Counted from the stretch's first letter, positions 1 through 9,480 are shown. The stretch is 64,000 nucleotides of DNA from Prevotella sp. UBA4330 (GCA_002394385.1 DGTS01000002.1:1-64000), one strand, 5' to 3'. The notes: a model not told the origin generated them from the sequence alone. Translations and numbers: made by a program.

Positions 1-286
1 ATTACAAATCCGCCCGAGCGGGAGAGATTAGGATCGCATATAACGGTATAAATATCGAATCTCAAAAATGTAAACACAGAAAAGAATATATACGCGCTTT
101 AAAGAAAACCAGAGGAATGTGGATTAAGAAAATAAAGAACCAAAAAAAGTACGTTTATATTATTAGTATGCATATTAATTAAATCGTGTTAGTTACAGAT
201 AATAACTTTCTGCAAAAATACGAATATAATGGAAATACTATCAGACTATGGTGTAACACGTCAACCTGCTCGGGCGGATTTGTAAT
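1..286. repeat. Element with 19-bp perfect inverted-repeat ends
   Basis: Bases 1-19 and 268-286 are exact reverse complements (ATTACAAATCCGCCCGAGC on the left). The 248 bases between are AT-rich and hold no convincing gene. This looks like a small non-autonomous mobile element (MITE-like) or a pair of REP-type boxes. The left end sits on the window edge, so the repeat may extend outward and target-site duplications cannot be judged. Confidence 0.6.
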
Positions 287-318
287 CTGCCCACATTGAG
301 TATTAGCATTTGTAATGC
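274..318. repeat. Two REP-like stem-loops with a TTGTA core
   Basis: Two short palindromes follow each other: 274-290 (GCGGATTTGTAATCTGC, one mismatch) and 306-318 (GCATTTGTAATGC, perfect). Both put complementary arms around a shared TTGTA-type centre. The first overlaps the right end of the inverted-repeat element at 268-286. Palindromes of this layout resemble REP/BIME elements mobilised in trans by Y1 transposases; no such transposase gene is visible here. Confidence 0.5.
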
Positions 319-343
319 ACAATAAACCAAACCTAGGGCAACA

Positions 344-562
344 TTAAGTTTTACAAAAGGACTCTATATTCTGCGCGACTTTAAGAAGTTCACTAGCAAG
401 GCAGTTCCGAACATCACCGTCGCCATAGGCAGCGTGAGGGAACTGAGCAAGAATCTTTAAACATGCCTGCCTCAATGTCCGCCCACAGACATTTACGTCC
501 CATTTACGGCAATTTGCGGATAAAAAGTATAGCCTTGTAAAAAAATGCATTAAAGGATGCAA
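344..562 (-). CDS. Hypothetical 72-residue protein, possibly a remnant
   Basis: An open frame of 72 residues (MHPLMHFFTRLYFL...). I do not recognise it. It has three Cys in the middle, a hydrophobic amphipathic C-terminal half and no signal peptide. It lies alone between REP-like hairpins and a large hairpin, in a repeat-rich non-coding stretch, and no Bacteroidota promoter is obvious upstream. It may be a degraded piece of a mobile-element gene or not a gene at all. Confidence 0.3.
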   Translation of the reverse strand: MHPLMHFFTRLYFLSANCRKWDVNVCGRTLRQACLKILAQFPHAAYGDGDVRNCLASELLKVAQNIESFCKT

Positions 563-583
563 TTAAATTTGCAGCGTCCAAAT

Positions 584-644
584 AGGAGGTGACGTGTCTC
601 ACGTCACGAAATGAGGGATTGTGACGTGGGACACGTCACCTCCT
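584..644. repeat. Long hairpin with self-palindromic GTGACGT arms
   Basis: The 24-base arms 584-607 and 621-644 are reverse complements with one mismatch around a 13-base loop. Each arm also contains its own palindrome (GTGACGTGTCTCACGTCAC on the left, the GGGA version on the right), so the DNA can form one long or two short hairpins. No gene is adjacent; this is probably a dispersed palindromic element. Confidence 0.7.
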
Positions 645-819
645 ACGAGTGGAGAGATAATGTATACCGATAATGCTTTTTTTTACTTTAAAAAGTCGAA
701 AATCAATTTCACAATTTCACATCCGTTGTAACGTTTTGGAATACAAGGAGTTGCGTGTGAAGGTGCAATTTCACCCAATTTCACGCAATATCACGCAGGC
801 GAAAACAACTTCCAGTGGC

Positions 820-966
820 GCCACTTGTGCCTTTTGAGGAAGTGATTAGGGTCTAATCACTCTCTCACTTGTGCTTCCTGACCACCTCACTTGTATATAT
901 CTGACATCCTCAGGAGATACACCTGACATCCTCAGGAGTATCCCCTGACAAAGACTCCAAGTGTTA
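820..966. repeat. 22-bp-period degenerate array
   Basis: Units begin at about 820, 842, 864, 886, 908, 930 and 952, a spacing of 22 bp. Adjacent units share sub-blocks rather than one consensus: CTCACTTGT at 864 and 886, CCTCAGGAG at 908 and 930, CTGACA just before unit boundaries. Unit 842 is the palindrome GTGATTAGGGTCTAATCAC, which recurs at 9485. No coding potential. One of several arrays here with this period. Confidence 0.65.
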
Positions 967-999
967 TATGGCTTATTGCAAACTAAAAGTCAGCCACAT

Positions 1000-1120
1000 G
1001 TAGGGGCGTTCCTCCGTGTGCGCCCGAACCGCCATCAGGCGGTATGTGTCGTTGTGTGTTTTTTTTAGATGACAACAATGCAGTGGATGCTTACGGGCGC
1101 ACACGGAGGTACGCCCCTAC
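1000..1120. repeat. 26-bp inverted repeats of a GTAGGGGC dispersed family
   Basis: Arms 1000-1025 and 1095-1120 are inverted copies with one mismatch, about 70 bases apart. Related copies lie in direct orientation at 32475-32500 and 32590-32615, with core GTAGGGGCTAACCTCCGTG. This is a dispersed repeat of this genome. No gene lies between the arms. Confidence 0.65.
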
Positions 1121-1156
1121 AATTATATGGCGGCATGCAGAAATTTCGTGTCCTTT

Positions 1157-1310
1157 ATGTCTTTATGTCCAATAAACATGTCTTTATGTCCAACATAATA
1201 TGTCTTTATGTCCAACATAATATGTCTTTCTGTCTAATAAAAATATGTCTTTCTGTCTAATAAAAACATGTCTTTCTGTCTAAAACCACTTATGTCTTTA
1301 TGTCCTTTTC
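1157..1310. repeat. ATGTCTTT array at the 3' end of the PrsW gene
   Basis: Seven copies of a unit beginning ATGTCTTTMTGTC start at 1157, 1178, 1200, 1222, 1244, 1268 and 1292, spaced 21-24 bp. The stop codon of the minus-strand protease gene (1290) lies inside the array, so its last few codons (KEKDIKT) are array sequence. It may act on the mRNA 3' end or be a neutral expansion. Confidence 0.75.
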
Positions 1311-2012
1311 CTTGTCGAGTTTCAGCAGATGGCGTATGGCGAAGAACGTGAGGAGCATCATCACCGTGAAGAAGGCGAAGAAAACAAGCATCAGCAGTAT
1401 GTCGATGCCCTCGGGAGCAACACCGGAGCACATCAGCAGGGCGTCGTAAACCCAATGGTTGAACACGGGGACGGCGATGACAAGCAGATAGTAGAGCCAG
1501 TTCTTGTTGCGGTCGAACCATGAGCGGGCGAAGAAATAGCCCATGGCGATGCCGAAGGAGAAGTGGGCGGGGATAGACATCAGGGCGCGCCCTATGCTCA
1601 TGCCGATGATGTCGTCTGCTCCGGCGATGTACATGATGTTCTCGAATCCGGCAAAGCCCAGTCCCACGATGCCGCAATATACGGCGCCATCGAAATATTC
1701 GTCGAAGTTCTTCATGAAGTGAAGCACTACGAGGAACATCAGGAGTTTTGCCATCTCCTCGGGCAAGGCTGCCATCAGCAGTGCTTCGAGAGACTGTCCG
1801 ATCATCGACTCGCTCTGGCTAAAGTCGATTCCCATGAGGCTCATCGGTGTGGTGACGGCAAGCGAGAGGAACACCGACAACACTCCTGCCGCGAAGGCGA
1901 GCACGAGATTAAGCGGCGGTTCGGGGTTCGCCTTGTCCTTGCGGTAGAGATACCATATCAGCACTGCCACAGGGGTGAGTGCGGAAATCATTATCAGTTG
2001 GAAGTTGAACAT
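1290..2012 (-). CDS. PrsW-family intramembrane metalloprotease
   Basis: A 240-residue polytopic membrane protein. The PrsW/CPBP-type motifs are present: an EE pair at residues 85-86 (LPEEMAK), FENIMY at about 123-128, His150 in a membrane helix and a conserved NHWVYD at 185-190. The family cleaves within membranes and includes anti-sigma factor proteases, but the substrate here is unknown. I chose ATG 2012 over the longer frame from 2102 because a good promoter (2043-2074) lies inside that longer frame. Single gene, divergent from the kinase at 2170. The C-terminus runs into a tandem array. Confidence 0.85.
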   Translation of the reverse strand: MFNFQLIMISALTPVAVLIWYLYRKDKANPEPPLNLVLAFAAGVLSVFLSLAVTTPMSLMGIDFSQSESMIGQSLEALLMAALPEEMAKLLMFLVVLHFMKNFDEYFDGAVYCGIVGLGFAGFENIMYIAGADDIIGMSIGRALMSIPAHFSFGIAMGYFFARSWFDRNKNWLYYLLVIAVPVFNHWVYDALLMCSGVAPEGIDILLMLVFFAFFTVMMLLTFFAIRHLLKLDKEKDIKT

Positions 2013-2042
2013 TTCTGTAGGTTTTAAGTTTAATGTGCAGTG

Positions 2043-2074
2043 CAAAGGTAATGTAATTATGTGATATCGCAAAA
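2043..2074 (-). promoter_or_regulatory. Promoter of the PrsW-like gene
   Basis: Read on the minus strand: TTTTG (2070-2074), 19 bp, TACCTTTG (2043-2050). This matches the Bacteroidota -33/-7 consensus and places the start site just upstream of ATG 2012. Confidence 0.7.
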
Positions 2075-2141
2075 TAATGATTGCAGAATCCGTATTTATC
2101 AAAAAACTGCGGGTTTGTGTGGTTAGTCCGAAATGTTTTCG

Positions 2142-2149
2142 TAATTTTG
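2142..2149 (+). promoter_or_regulatory. Probable -7 box of the pyridoxamine kinase gene
   Basis: TAATTTTG ends 20 bases before the ATG at 2170, matching TAnnTTTG. The -33 box is weak: a TTTG at 2113-2116 is somewhat too far away. Confidence 0.45.
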
Positions 2150-2169
2150 CACCGCATTAGTAAGGAAAC

Positions 2170-2982
2170 ATGAAACAGATACTGCTCATCAACGACCTTG
2201 CAGGTTATGGCAAGGTGGCTACGGCTGCAATGCTGCCAGTGCTGTCGTACATGGGATGGCCCGTGTATAACCTTCCCACGGCACTTGTAAGCAACACTCT
2301 CGACTACGGGAAGTTCAACATTCTGGAGACCACCGACTATATGGAGGGCGTGTTCCCGGTATGGAAAGAACTGGGATTCTCGTTCGATGCCATTGCCACG
2401 GGGTTCATCTGCAGCGAGAGGCAGGCGCGTATGGTGGCTGACTATTGCCGCGAGCAGTCGGAGAGGGGCACCGTGATATTCGTTGACCCCATTATGGGCG
2501 ACGAGGGAAAACTGTACAATGGCGTGACGGCAGAGCGTGTGCAGTGTATGCGCGAGATGCTTGAGGTGGCACATCTGTGTTTCCCCAACTACACCGAGGC
2601 GGCATATCTTACGGACACGCCATACAAGACAGAGGGTGTCACGATGGACGAGGCGCGCGAACTGCTGCGCCGACTGGTGGAGATAGGCACGCGCTCGGCA
2701 CTCATCACCAGTATCAAGGTGGACGGTCAGACATCGGTGGTGGGATATAATCATAACAACGGTGAGACATTCTGCCTGCCATATACCGAGATACCGGTGC
2801 ATTTCCCTGGCACGGGCGACATGTTCTCGGCCATTCTCATCGGTCATCTGCTCAAGGGCGAACCGCTGAAGCAGAGCACTCGCGCTGCAATGGACGCCCT
2901 GTCGCGGCTCATTGATGCAAACAAAGACAACGAAGACAAAAATAGAGGAATTCCTGTTGAGAAATTCCTCCATCTGCTTTAA
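2170..2982 (+). CDS. Pyridoxamine/pyridoxal kinase-like protein
   Basis: A 270-residue cytosolic kinase of the ribokinase fold. The N-terminus (ILLINDLAGYGKVA) and the C-terminal anion-hole motif FPGTGDMFSAIL (about 217-228) with the catalytic Asp in GTGD are typical of PdxK/PdxY enzymes, which phosphorylate the 5'-hydroxyl of B6 vitamers in pyridoxal-phosphate salvage. Length fits the family. The start is 10 bases after TAATTTTG plus a short leader. Related pyrimidine kinases (ThiD type) are an alternative but less likely from the N-terminal motif. Monocistronic by layout; the next gene converges on it from the right. Confidence 0.85.
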   Translation: MKQILLINDLAGYGKVATAAMLPVLSYMGWPVYNLPTALVSNTLDYGKFNILETTDYMEGVFPVWKELGFSFDAIATGFICSERQARMVADYCREQSERGTVIFVDPIMGDEGKLYNGVTAERVQCMREMLEVAHLCFPNYTEAAYLTDTPYKTEGVTMDEARELLRRLVEIGTRSALITSIKVDGQTSVVGYNHNNGETFCLPYTEIPVHFPGTGDMFSAILIGHLLKGEPLKQSTRAAMDALSRLIDANKDNEDKNRGIPVEKFLHLL

Positions 2983-2999
2983 TTTTTTTCAGCACTTTA

Positions 3000-5900
3000 T
3001 CACTTCACAATCACTCTGCGGTTGCCCACGACATAGATGCCGCGAGGCAGAGAGCGGAGCGATGTGACATTCTCGCGCACCAGTTTTCCGTCTATCGAAT
3101 AGATGTTCTGCGGTGTGGCGAAGTCTATTGTCACGTTGCTGATGCCCGTCGGGTCGGTTGCTTCGGTAGGTGCTGACTCTCCCTGGTCGTAAACCACAGA
3201 AACCTGATAAGTGTGTGAGCCGCTGATGTTGGAGGTCCATGTGGTCTGGTCGGCACCCACTGTCGCTGCCAGTTCGCCGTCAACATAGATGTTGTAGCCC
3301 GTGATTACGGGTGCTGCCACGGCGTATGTCACGTCGTCGAGGAAGAACGCGAACTTGTCAACCGAGATGCAGTGTATGGCGAAGCGCTTCGTTCCTTCGG
3401 GCAGGTCGGCGGTGTATTCGGTCCACTCGAACGGCAGGTCACGGTTTGTTGCCACCACGGTGGTGAAGTCGGTAGCGTCTGTTCCTCCTGTCGATGTGCG
3501 TATCTCGAATGTCTCGGGATAAGAATACTCTCCGTCGTCATAGTAACTGCGTGCGAAGAGTCGGATGGTCTGTGCCTTGCCCGACAGTTCTGGTGATATG
3601 AGCCAGTCGTCGTTACCTCCTGGCGCATAGTATGTAGATGCAGCCATTGACACCATGTACTGGTTCCCGCTGTGCGGTGCGAAGTCGGGGTCTGTGGCGG
3701 TGCTGATGCCCACTTCTGCGGGGTTGAACACTATGTATGCGAACGCCTCGCCCTCGTGTGGCATGGTGATGCCGTTGAATCGGTAGTTGCGTGCGCCGTC
3801 ACCGTCGTAGGTCAGCCACTCTCCGATGCCGCTGATGCTCCATGGTGTGTAACTCTCAAAGTTGTCGGTCACTGACATTTGTTCGCCAATCTCGGGCGCT
3901 GTCCATGACAGGGTGGTGTTTTCTGTTCCGCTTGCCGTGAGGTCTTCTGCCGTTGGCAAGTCGTTCTGCATCACCTTCACGCTCACTGTCTCTGTGCAGT
4001 CGTCGCCATCATCGAGGTCCTCCATGAAGTTTACCTTTGCCATGAAGCCAATCTCGCTGCCGACCTTTGTCACCGGCACGGTATAAGTGAACTCCACCGT
4101 CTCGTCCTTGAGCGATGCTATTGCCGGTCCTTCTTTGGTTGCCACTACCTCGCCGTCGGCAAGCAGACTCACTGTATAGTCGCTTGCATCCTGCTCGCCG
4201 AGGTTGGATATTGTGGCAAGGAATGTTGATGGTTTGCCTGCAAAGACCGTCTTGCTGCACGACAGTGAGCGCGCAGCGAGGTTGCTCTGCAGCATGTCAA
4301 CCACACGCACATCGTCGATTACAGCCACTGCGTTGGCCTGCATTCCCACAGCGTGGAACTCGATGATGATGTATGGTGTGCCGATGAATGGTGTGAGGTC
4401 TATTGTTGCCTGTCTCCATCCTGCCTCGCCAGTAAGTGTGGAGAAGTCTATCGCCTCTGTCTCGCTAACGCTTTGTGTCGCGATATTCACCTTCGGCACA
4501 ATCTTCATCATGGTGCCTGGCATGGCGTAATATTTGAATGTGAGTTTCGGCTGTGTCGCGCCGGCAAGAGAAATCATGGGTGAACAAACGGCAGCATCGT
4601 CGCCGGCAACCTGTATTACGCAAGCGAAGGCTCCACCATCGTCATCGGCCGACATGTCTTTTGTAAGCGAGAATGATGATGTTCCGGTCTGTGTGGTGTA
4701 CCACTGCGATGTGGTGAGGCTTCCGTCTGGCACGCTCTCCTCGAACGGCAGAGTGTAGGGATTGCCCACCAGCACTCCGTTCGAGCGTTCCGACTCTCCC
4801 TCGCCTGCTGCTGTCCTTGCTGCCACACGGTAGTAAACAAACTCCTGATACTCGCCCTTCTCTACCTGTGGAGAGTAGTTGAGGTCGGTGGTCGTTGCCA
4901 CCTGCTGTGCTTTACCCTCCTGGTCCATCGAGTAGATGATGTACTCTGGTGTGCCTATGAAGCCGCCGTTCACACCGCCTGCCGGTGCATTCCACGACAG
5001 CGCGAGGGTACCGTTGTTATCGCGGAGCACCACATTCGTAGGTGCTAACGGCACGTCGAATCCCACGAAAGCCGTGGCTTCTGCCTCCAGACCGTCGCCA
5101 GCCTCGTTAGATGCCACCACGCGGTATGTCACATTGCCGTTTCCGGTCAGTGCCTCGTCGGTATATTCGAGTCTTGTTGCTGCTGCTGTCTCGCCGAAAG
5201 TCTTTATCGGCTCGGTGTCAGCGTTGCGGAAGATGCTCACCTTGCTCACCGACGTTATTGGCGCTCCGCTGACAGTCTTTGCTGGTGTGACGAACGATAT
5301 GGTGGCCTTCAGCGAACCGTCGGCAGCGGGTGTCACTTCCATGTTGGTCGGTTCGGCGGGACAATCGTCGTTTGCGGCCTCGTCGATGGCAATGCTGTCA
5401 ATGAGCAGGCGATACATATTGGCATCGCTGGTGGCGTGGAATCCGAAGTTGTATGTGCCGTCGGCATCCACAGTGAATGCCTTTCGGTATTCTGTCGGGT
5501 CCTCGGTCTTCACATCGGTGCTGCCGATGAGCGGTATTGTCATCTCTGCACCTGTCGCTCCCTTGCCCATGGCCACCTCGAAGCGTTCGGGATAGAACGA
5601 CCGTCCGCTGTACATTCCGGCATAGGCGCGGAACGAGAGACTGTAGTGCTTGCCTGCTTTCAGAGATATGGCTGGGGTTATGAGCCAGTCGTCTGCGGCG
5701 TTGGTGCGGTGGTAGTTGTAACGTGCGGCAAGGTCGTGAGCGTCGAAAGCCCATGTGCTGTTGTCGCTGTTGGCATCGTCAACGCTAAAGAGGTTGAATG
5801 CACTCTCGCTGTTGAACGGCTCCAGATAAGGCACTTCGTATGCCTTGCCTGCCAGTACTGTGTTCGATGTTGCCGTGGCACCGGTTTTGTAGTTGTATGT

Positions 5901-7382
5901 TGCGCACACCGTGTAGTAGTACTGCGTGAGGTTGTCGCTGGTTATCGTCTCGCTGAACGATGTCGCTGAGAGGTTCTTTGCCACCGACTTACCACCGGGA
6001 TAGCGCACCACATCGTATGTCGTTGCAGCAGGATCGACAAATCCTCCATGAGTTCCCATGGTTACGGCATCCCATGTGAGTGTCATCTGCTGTGTCGCTT
6101 CGTTGTAGGTGAGGTTGACATTCTGCGGAGCGGCAGGCTCGTCGGGACCGATGAAGAGGTGTATGCTGCTCTTCTTTCCCAAGCCTGCACTGTTGGCGGC
6201 AAGCACAGTGAATGTGGCGTCGCCAAACACATAATCGCTGAAGCCGAATGTCTCGGAAACCTTAGCGCCAGGCATCACCTTGCCGGAGCGTATGGTGTCG
6301 CGGCGCACCACGATGTAATAGTCCAGTTCGCCAGTAAGGTCAGCACCGCCAACCGATTTCGATGGGGCGTTGAAAGAGACGGTGCCGTCGTATGAACCAT
6401 TAGGGAAAAAGGCGGTGAGGTTCTCCACCGCTGCCGGTGCTCCTGCTGCTGGCGGTGCAGGAATATAGAGTGCCGTGAACTCCTCGTCGTTGGGGAAATG
6501 CTTCAGCAGAGTGGCTTTTCCTGTCGTGGTGTTCACCTCATAGAGGTTCGACTGTCCTGAAGCCAGTGTGGCTGCCCAGTATAGTTTTCCTGTGGAACGG
6601 TCGAAGATGGCACTCTGAAGATACTTCGGAGTGACGCCAGTGGCACCTATGGTGGTAACCTCGCCATTGGTCTTGTCAACGGTGACCAGATAGCCGTCGG
6701 CATCAATGGCATAGATGTTGCCCATAAGGTCGATGGCTACTGCCACCAGAGCCTTTTGCAGAGAGGCGATGGAGGTCTTCTCGAAGGTGGCGTAGTTCAT
6801 CATGGCGAACTCATAACTGTTGCCTGAAGAGTTGTAGAAACATCCGTAACTGAGGTTTGTGGCGGGGTCGGTGTCGGTATCGGTAGCGATAAGACTGAAG
6901 TCCTCCACTGCCTCGGTGTAAACCGAAGCCCAGTCGTCCATGCTCACGGCGTAGTAGTTTGCCTGCACAGAATAACCATTGAAGCCATAACTGATATAGT
7001 AAAGATAATTGTTCTTATAGCCATATCCTCCGTTCACTATGAGGTGGTCGGCAACGCACAGAGGCTCTATTGCCGTTGACGCACTGTTGCTGCCGAAACA
7101 GTACATTCCTGCCGGCTGGTTGTTGTCTGTCCATGCGTTCGACGAGATGAGGCTACCCCAAATCTCTGTGCCGTCGGTGGTGACGAGCAGTCGTTGCACG
7201 GGGGAGACGGCATAGTCTGATGCTGCTTGGTTAGAGGCACCTTTCAGAGGTCTTGGCATCAGCGTCTCAGGCAACGGGTTGTTGTCGGGGTTCACGGGAT
7301 AAGGATACGCGGTTTCACCGTATGCTAATACTACCGAAAATAGAAGTGTTAGCAGAGTAAAGAACAGTTTTCTTTTTTCCAT
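3000..7382 (-). CDS. Large secreted Fn3/choice-of-anchor-J protein with sorting tail
   Basis: A 1460-residue exported protein. A signal peptide (residues 1-22, LLFSVVLAYG) precedes a beta-propeller-like region (about 60-320) and several fibronectin-III-like units. MAM-like choice-of-anchor J domains lie at about 515-690, 880-1030 and 1175-1355, marked by DDWLITPAIS and DDWLISPELS. A CARDB-like region lies at 1030-1165. The tail (YSIDGKLV...PRGIYVVGNRRVIVK) resembles Prevotella/Porphyromonas type IX sorting domains. It is likely surface-attached or released and may bind glycans, peptides or host material; no catalytic motif was seen. Monocistronic; CAAAAGTA (minus-strand -7 box) lies at 7446-7453. 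Confidence 0.8.
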   Translation of the reverse strand: MEKRKLFFTLLTLLFSVVLAYGETAYPYPVNPDNNPLPETLMPRPLKGASNQAASDYAVSPVQRLLVTTDGTEIWGSLISSNAWTDNNQPAGMYCFGSNSASTAIEPLCVADHLIVNGGYGYKNNYLYYISYGFNGYSVQANYYAVSMDDWASVYTEAVEDFSLIATDTDTDPATNLSYGCFYNSSGNSYEFAMMNYATFEKTSIASLQKALVAVAIDLMGNIYAIDADGYLVTVDKTNGEVTTIGATGVTPKYLQSAIFDRSTGKLYWAATLASGQSNLYEVNTTTGKATLLKHFPNDEEFTALYIPAPPAAGAPAAVENLTAFFPNGSYDGTVSFNAPSKSVGGADLTGELDYYIVVRRDTIRSGKVMPGAKVSETFGFSDYVFGDATFTVLAANSAGLGKKSSIHLFIGPDEPAAPQNVNLTYNEATQQMTLTWDAVTMGTHGGFVDPAATTYDVVRYPGGKSVAKNLSATSFSETITSDNLTQYYYTVCATYNYKTGATATSNTVLAGKAYEVPYLEPFNSESAFNLFSVDDANSDNSTWAFDAHDLAARYNYHRTNAADDWLITPAISLKAGKHYSLSFRAYAGMYSGRSFYPERFEVAMGKGATGAEMTIPLIGSTDVKTEDPTEYRKAFTVDADGTYNFGFHATSDANMYRLLIDSIAIDEAANDDCPAEPTNMEVTPAADGSLKATISFVTPAKTVSGAPITSVSKVSIFRNADTEPIKTFGETAAATRLEYTDEALTGNGNVTYRVVASNEAGDGLEAEATAFVGFDVPLAPTNVVLRDNNGTLALSWNAPAGGVNGGFIGTPEYIIYSMDQEGKAQQVATTTDLNYSPQVEKGEYQEFVYYRVAARTAAGEGESERSNGVLVGNPYTLPFEESVPDGSLTTSQWYTTQTGTSSFSLTKDMSADDDGGAFACVIQVAGDDAAVCSPMISLAGATQPKLTFKYYAMPGTMMKIVPKVNIATQSVSETEAIDFSTLTGEAGWRQATIDLTPFIGTPYIIIEFHAVGMQANAVAVIDDVRVVDMLQSNLAARSLSCSKTVFAGKPSTFLATISNLGEQDASDYTVSLLADGEVVATKEGPAIASLKDETVEFTYTVPVTKVGSEIGFMAKVNFMEDLDDGDDCTETVSVKVMQNDLPTAEDLTASGTENTTLSWTAPEIGEQMSVTDNFESYTPWSISGIGEWLTYDGDGARNYRFNGITMPHEGEAFAYIVFNPAEVGISTATDPDFAPHSGNQYMVSMAASTYYAPGGNDDWLISPELSGKAQTIRLFARSYYDDGEYSYPETFEIRTSTGGTDATDFTTVVATNRDLPFEWTEYTADLPEGTKRFAIHCISVDKFAFFLDDVTYAVAAPVITGYNIYVDGELAATVGADQTTWTSNISGSHTYQVSVVYDQGESAPTEATDPTGISNVTIDFATPQNIYSIDGKLVRENVTSLRSLPRGIYVVGNRRVIVK

Positions 7383-7625
7383 TTTAGTTATTTTAGTAAG
7401 TATTTCTTGGTAATATAAAACTTGTGTTATTTCATATTATCGTTGCAAAAGTAAGCAAAATAATTGTTATGAAAAAAATATTAAGCCCATAAATAATGAT
7501 TTTACAACAAAATAAAATGATTTTATTTACATTTTATGTGTATTGCTGGTTGTTTTTTGCTTGTCTGCTTCTTTATTACCATTTTTTTCGTAACTTAGCG
7601 GTCGCAAAAAAACATGTAAAAGACA

Positions 7626-9287
7626 ATGGACTGCTTACATCCTTTAGATTCAAGCATTATGCCGCCAGAGCGTTTCACCTATCCGTTCTGCTACGAGCCG
7701 CATGCTCTGTGCCGAGCGGCGGCTGCGCGTGTGCAAGAATATATAAAGGAACACGCGAGCATCAGGGAGGATGCCGACCGAGGAAAGATGTTCGGAGTGC
7801 TGGTAGTGGAACCCCAGTACAACCCTCAACAAGATGAAACCTCGCTCAACGCTCAACGCTCATCGCTCAACCTTAACACCTTCTTCCTCGCAGCCTATAG
7901 CGGACTGCTGGCTGGGCGCAACGACTGGCCGTGGTTTGTGCCTCCCGTTGTCGATGCTCAGCAGCCCGACGGGGTGTTCAAGACTCGCGAGGCAGAGATA
8001 AGTGCTATCAACAAGCAGATAGAAGAGATTGAGAACGACAAAGAGACGCAACGGCTACGCCATGAACTGGCCCGATGCCGCGAAGTGGAACGCTTAGAGG
8101 TGGACCGTTTCAAGGCGATGATGGAGAAATCGAAGAAAATCAGAGACCTCAGGCGCATGCAACGTAACATAGAACCCACCGTTGCGGCGGAACTGATACG
8201 TGAGAGTCAGTTCCAGAAGGCGGAACTGCGACGGCTCCAGAAGTCGCATGGCGAGAAGGTGGCGCGGGCAGAAGAGGCTTTGCGTGGAATAGAGGAGCGC
8301 ATTGAGACGCTGCGCCGTCGCCGCCGTGAGATGTCCGACGAGTTGCAGCGATGGCTCTTCTCGCAGTACCGCATGCTCAATGCGAGGGGCGAGGAGAAAG
8401 ACCTTTTAGATATATTCCAGGACTTTCGCGGCACGCTGCCTCCCGCTGCTGCTGGCGACTGCTGTGCTCCGAAACTGCTGCAATATGCCTATCAGCACCA
8501 TCTGCGACCGCAATGTATGGCGGAGTTCTGGTGGGGAGAGTCGCCGCAGGCAGAGATACGCCACCACTTGGAGTACTATCCCTCGTGCCGCAGTCGTTGT
8601 CTGCCCATACTGACGTGGATGATGCAGGGTCTCGACGTTGACCCTAACCCGCAGGAAAAGGCTGAAAGTCAGCCACTGCCGATAGTCTATGAGGATAAAG
8701 ACATTTGGGTGGTGGATAAGCCGGCGGGCATGCTCAGTGTGCCAGGCAAGATAAAGCGCGAGTCGGTTTGCGACATACTGAAAGCGCGGTGTGCGGAGGG
8801 CGAGGAGCCACTGGTGGTTCATCGTCTCGACATGGAGACCTCGGGATTGCTCGTGGTGGCAAAGAATGGGGTGGTGCAGCGGTGGTTGCAGCGGCAGTTT
8901 GAGGAGCGAAAGGTGGAGAAACGTTATGTGGCGTTGGTGGAAGGAAGCGTCGCAAAGGGTGGGGGAGTCATTGACCTTCCACTCCGCGCCAATCCTCTCG
9001 ACCGTCCGCGTCAGGTGGTTGACCGCGAGAAAGGGCGCGAAGCACTGACACGATATGAGGTGCTGGACAGTGAGAACGGCATCACACGTCTGGCGCTGTA
9101 TCCCGTCACGGGGCGTACCCATCAGTTGCGCGTCCACTGCGCTCATGCCGAAGGACTCGCAGCCCCCATTGTTGGCGACCGTCTCTATGGTCATCCCGCC
9201 ACGCGCCTGATGCTCCATTGCCAGCAGGTACGCTTCCTCATGCCCGACGGCACTCCCAAGCAGTTCGCCTCGGAATGTCCTTTCTGA
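7626..9287 (+). CDS. RluA-family RNA pseudouridine synthase with long N-terminal extension
   Basis: A 553-residue protein. The C-terminal third (about 350-550) is an RluA-type synthase: DKPAGMLSVPG, the catalytic motif HRLDMETSGLLVVAK with Asp near residue 402, and GRTHQLRVH. It converts uridine to pseudouridine in rRNA or tRNA; the target is not predictable. Residues 1-70 resemble the N-terminal region of other Bacteroidota members and 120-250 is a charged coiled coil. Residues about 70-85 (ETSLNAQRSSLNLNTF) are encoded by a CTCAACGCTCAACG repeat tract, a repeat-derived insertion. Single gene. Confidence 0.85.
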   Translation: MDCLHPLDSSIMPPERFTYPFCYEPHALCRAAAARVQEYIKEHASIREDADRGKMFGVLVVEPQYNPQQDETSLNAQRSSLNLNTFFLAAYSGLLAGRNDWPWFVPPVVDAQQPDGVFKTREAEISAINKQIEEIENDKETQRLRHELARCREVERLEVDRFKAMMEKSKKIRDLRRMQRNIEPTVAAELIRESQFQKAELRRLQKSHGEKVARAEEALRGIEERIETLRRRRREMSDELQRWLFSQYRMLNARGEEKDLLDIFQDFRGTLPPAAAGDCCAPKLLQYAYQHHLRPQCMAEFWWGESPQAEIRHHLEYYPSCRSRCLPILTWMMQGLDVDPNPQEKAESQPLPIVYEDKDIWVVDKPAGMLSVPGKIKRESVCDILKARCAEGEEPLVVHRLDMETSGLLVVAKNGVVQRWLQRQFEERKVEKRYVALVEGSVAKGGGVIDLPLRANPLDRPRQVVDREKGREALTRYEVLDSENGITRLALYPVTGRTHQLRVHCAHAEGLAAPIVGDRLYGHPATRLMLHCQQVRFLMPDGTPKQFASECPF

Positions 9288-9299
9288 AAGCCCACCCAA

Positions 9300-9470
9300 G
9301 CCCTCCCAAAGGGAGGGATGTTTGTTTCTGAAGGTGTAAGTTTATAATTCTTACCTTTTTACCCTTTTACTTTTTTACTTTTGCTCTTTTACCCTTTTAC
9401 CTTTTTACCTTTTTACTTTTTTACCTTTTACTTTTGTTCTTTTACCTTTTTACTTTTGCCCTTTTACTCG
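9300..9470. repeat. CTTTTTAC microsatellite-like tract
   Basis: About 120 bases of imperfect ACCTTTTT/ACTTTTGC units with 8-11 bp spacing follow the pseudouridine synthase gene. The tract is preceded by a hairpin-forming CCCTCCCAAAGGGAGGG (9301-9317) of the same family found inside the permease gene at 13905-13940. No coding potential. Confidence 0.6.
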
Positions 9471-9480
9471 ATACAAACTG

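Noticed and set aside
1069..1260. 63-codon frame over the ATGTCTTT array
   Set aside because: Made of translated repeats; no other support.
1909..2973. 354-codon open frame opposite the pyridoxamine kinase gene
   Set aside because: Full overlap with a clear kinase on the other strand; Cys/His-rich shadow sequence.
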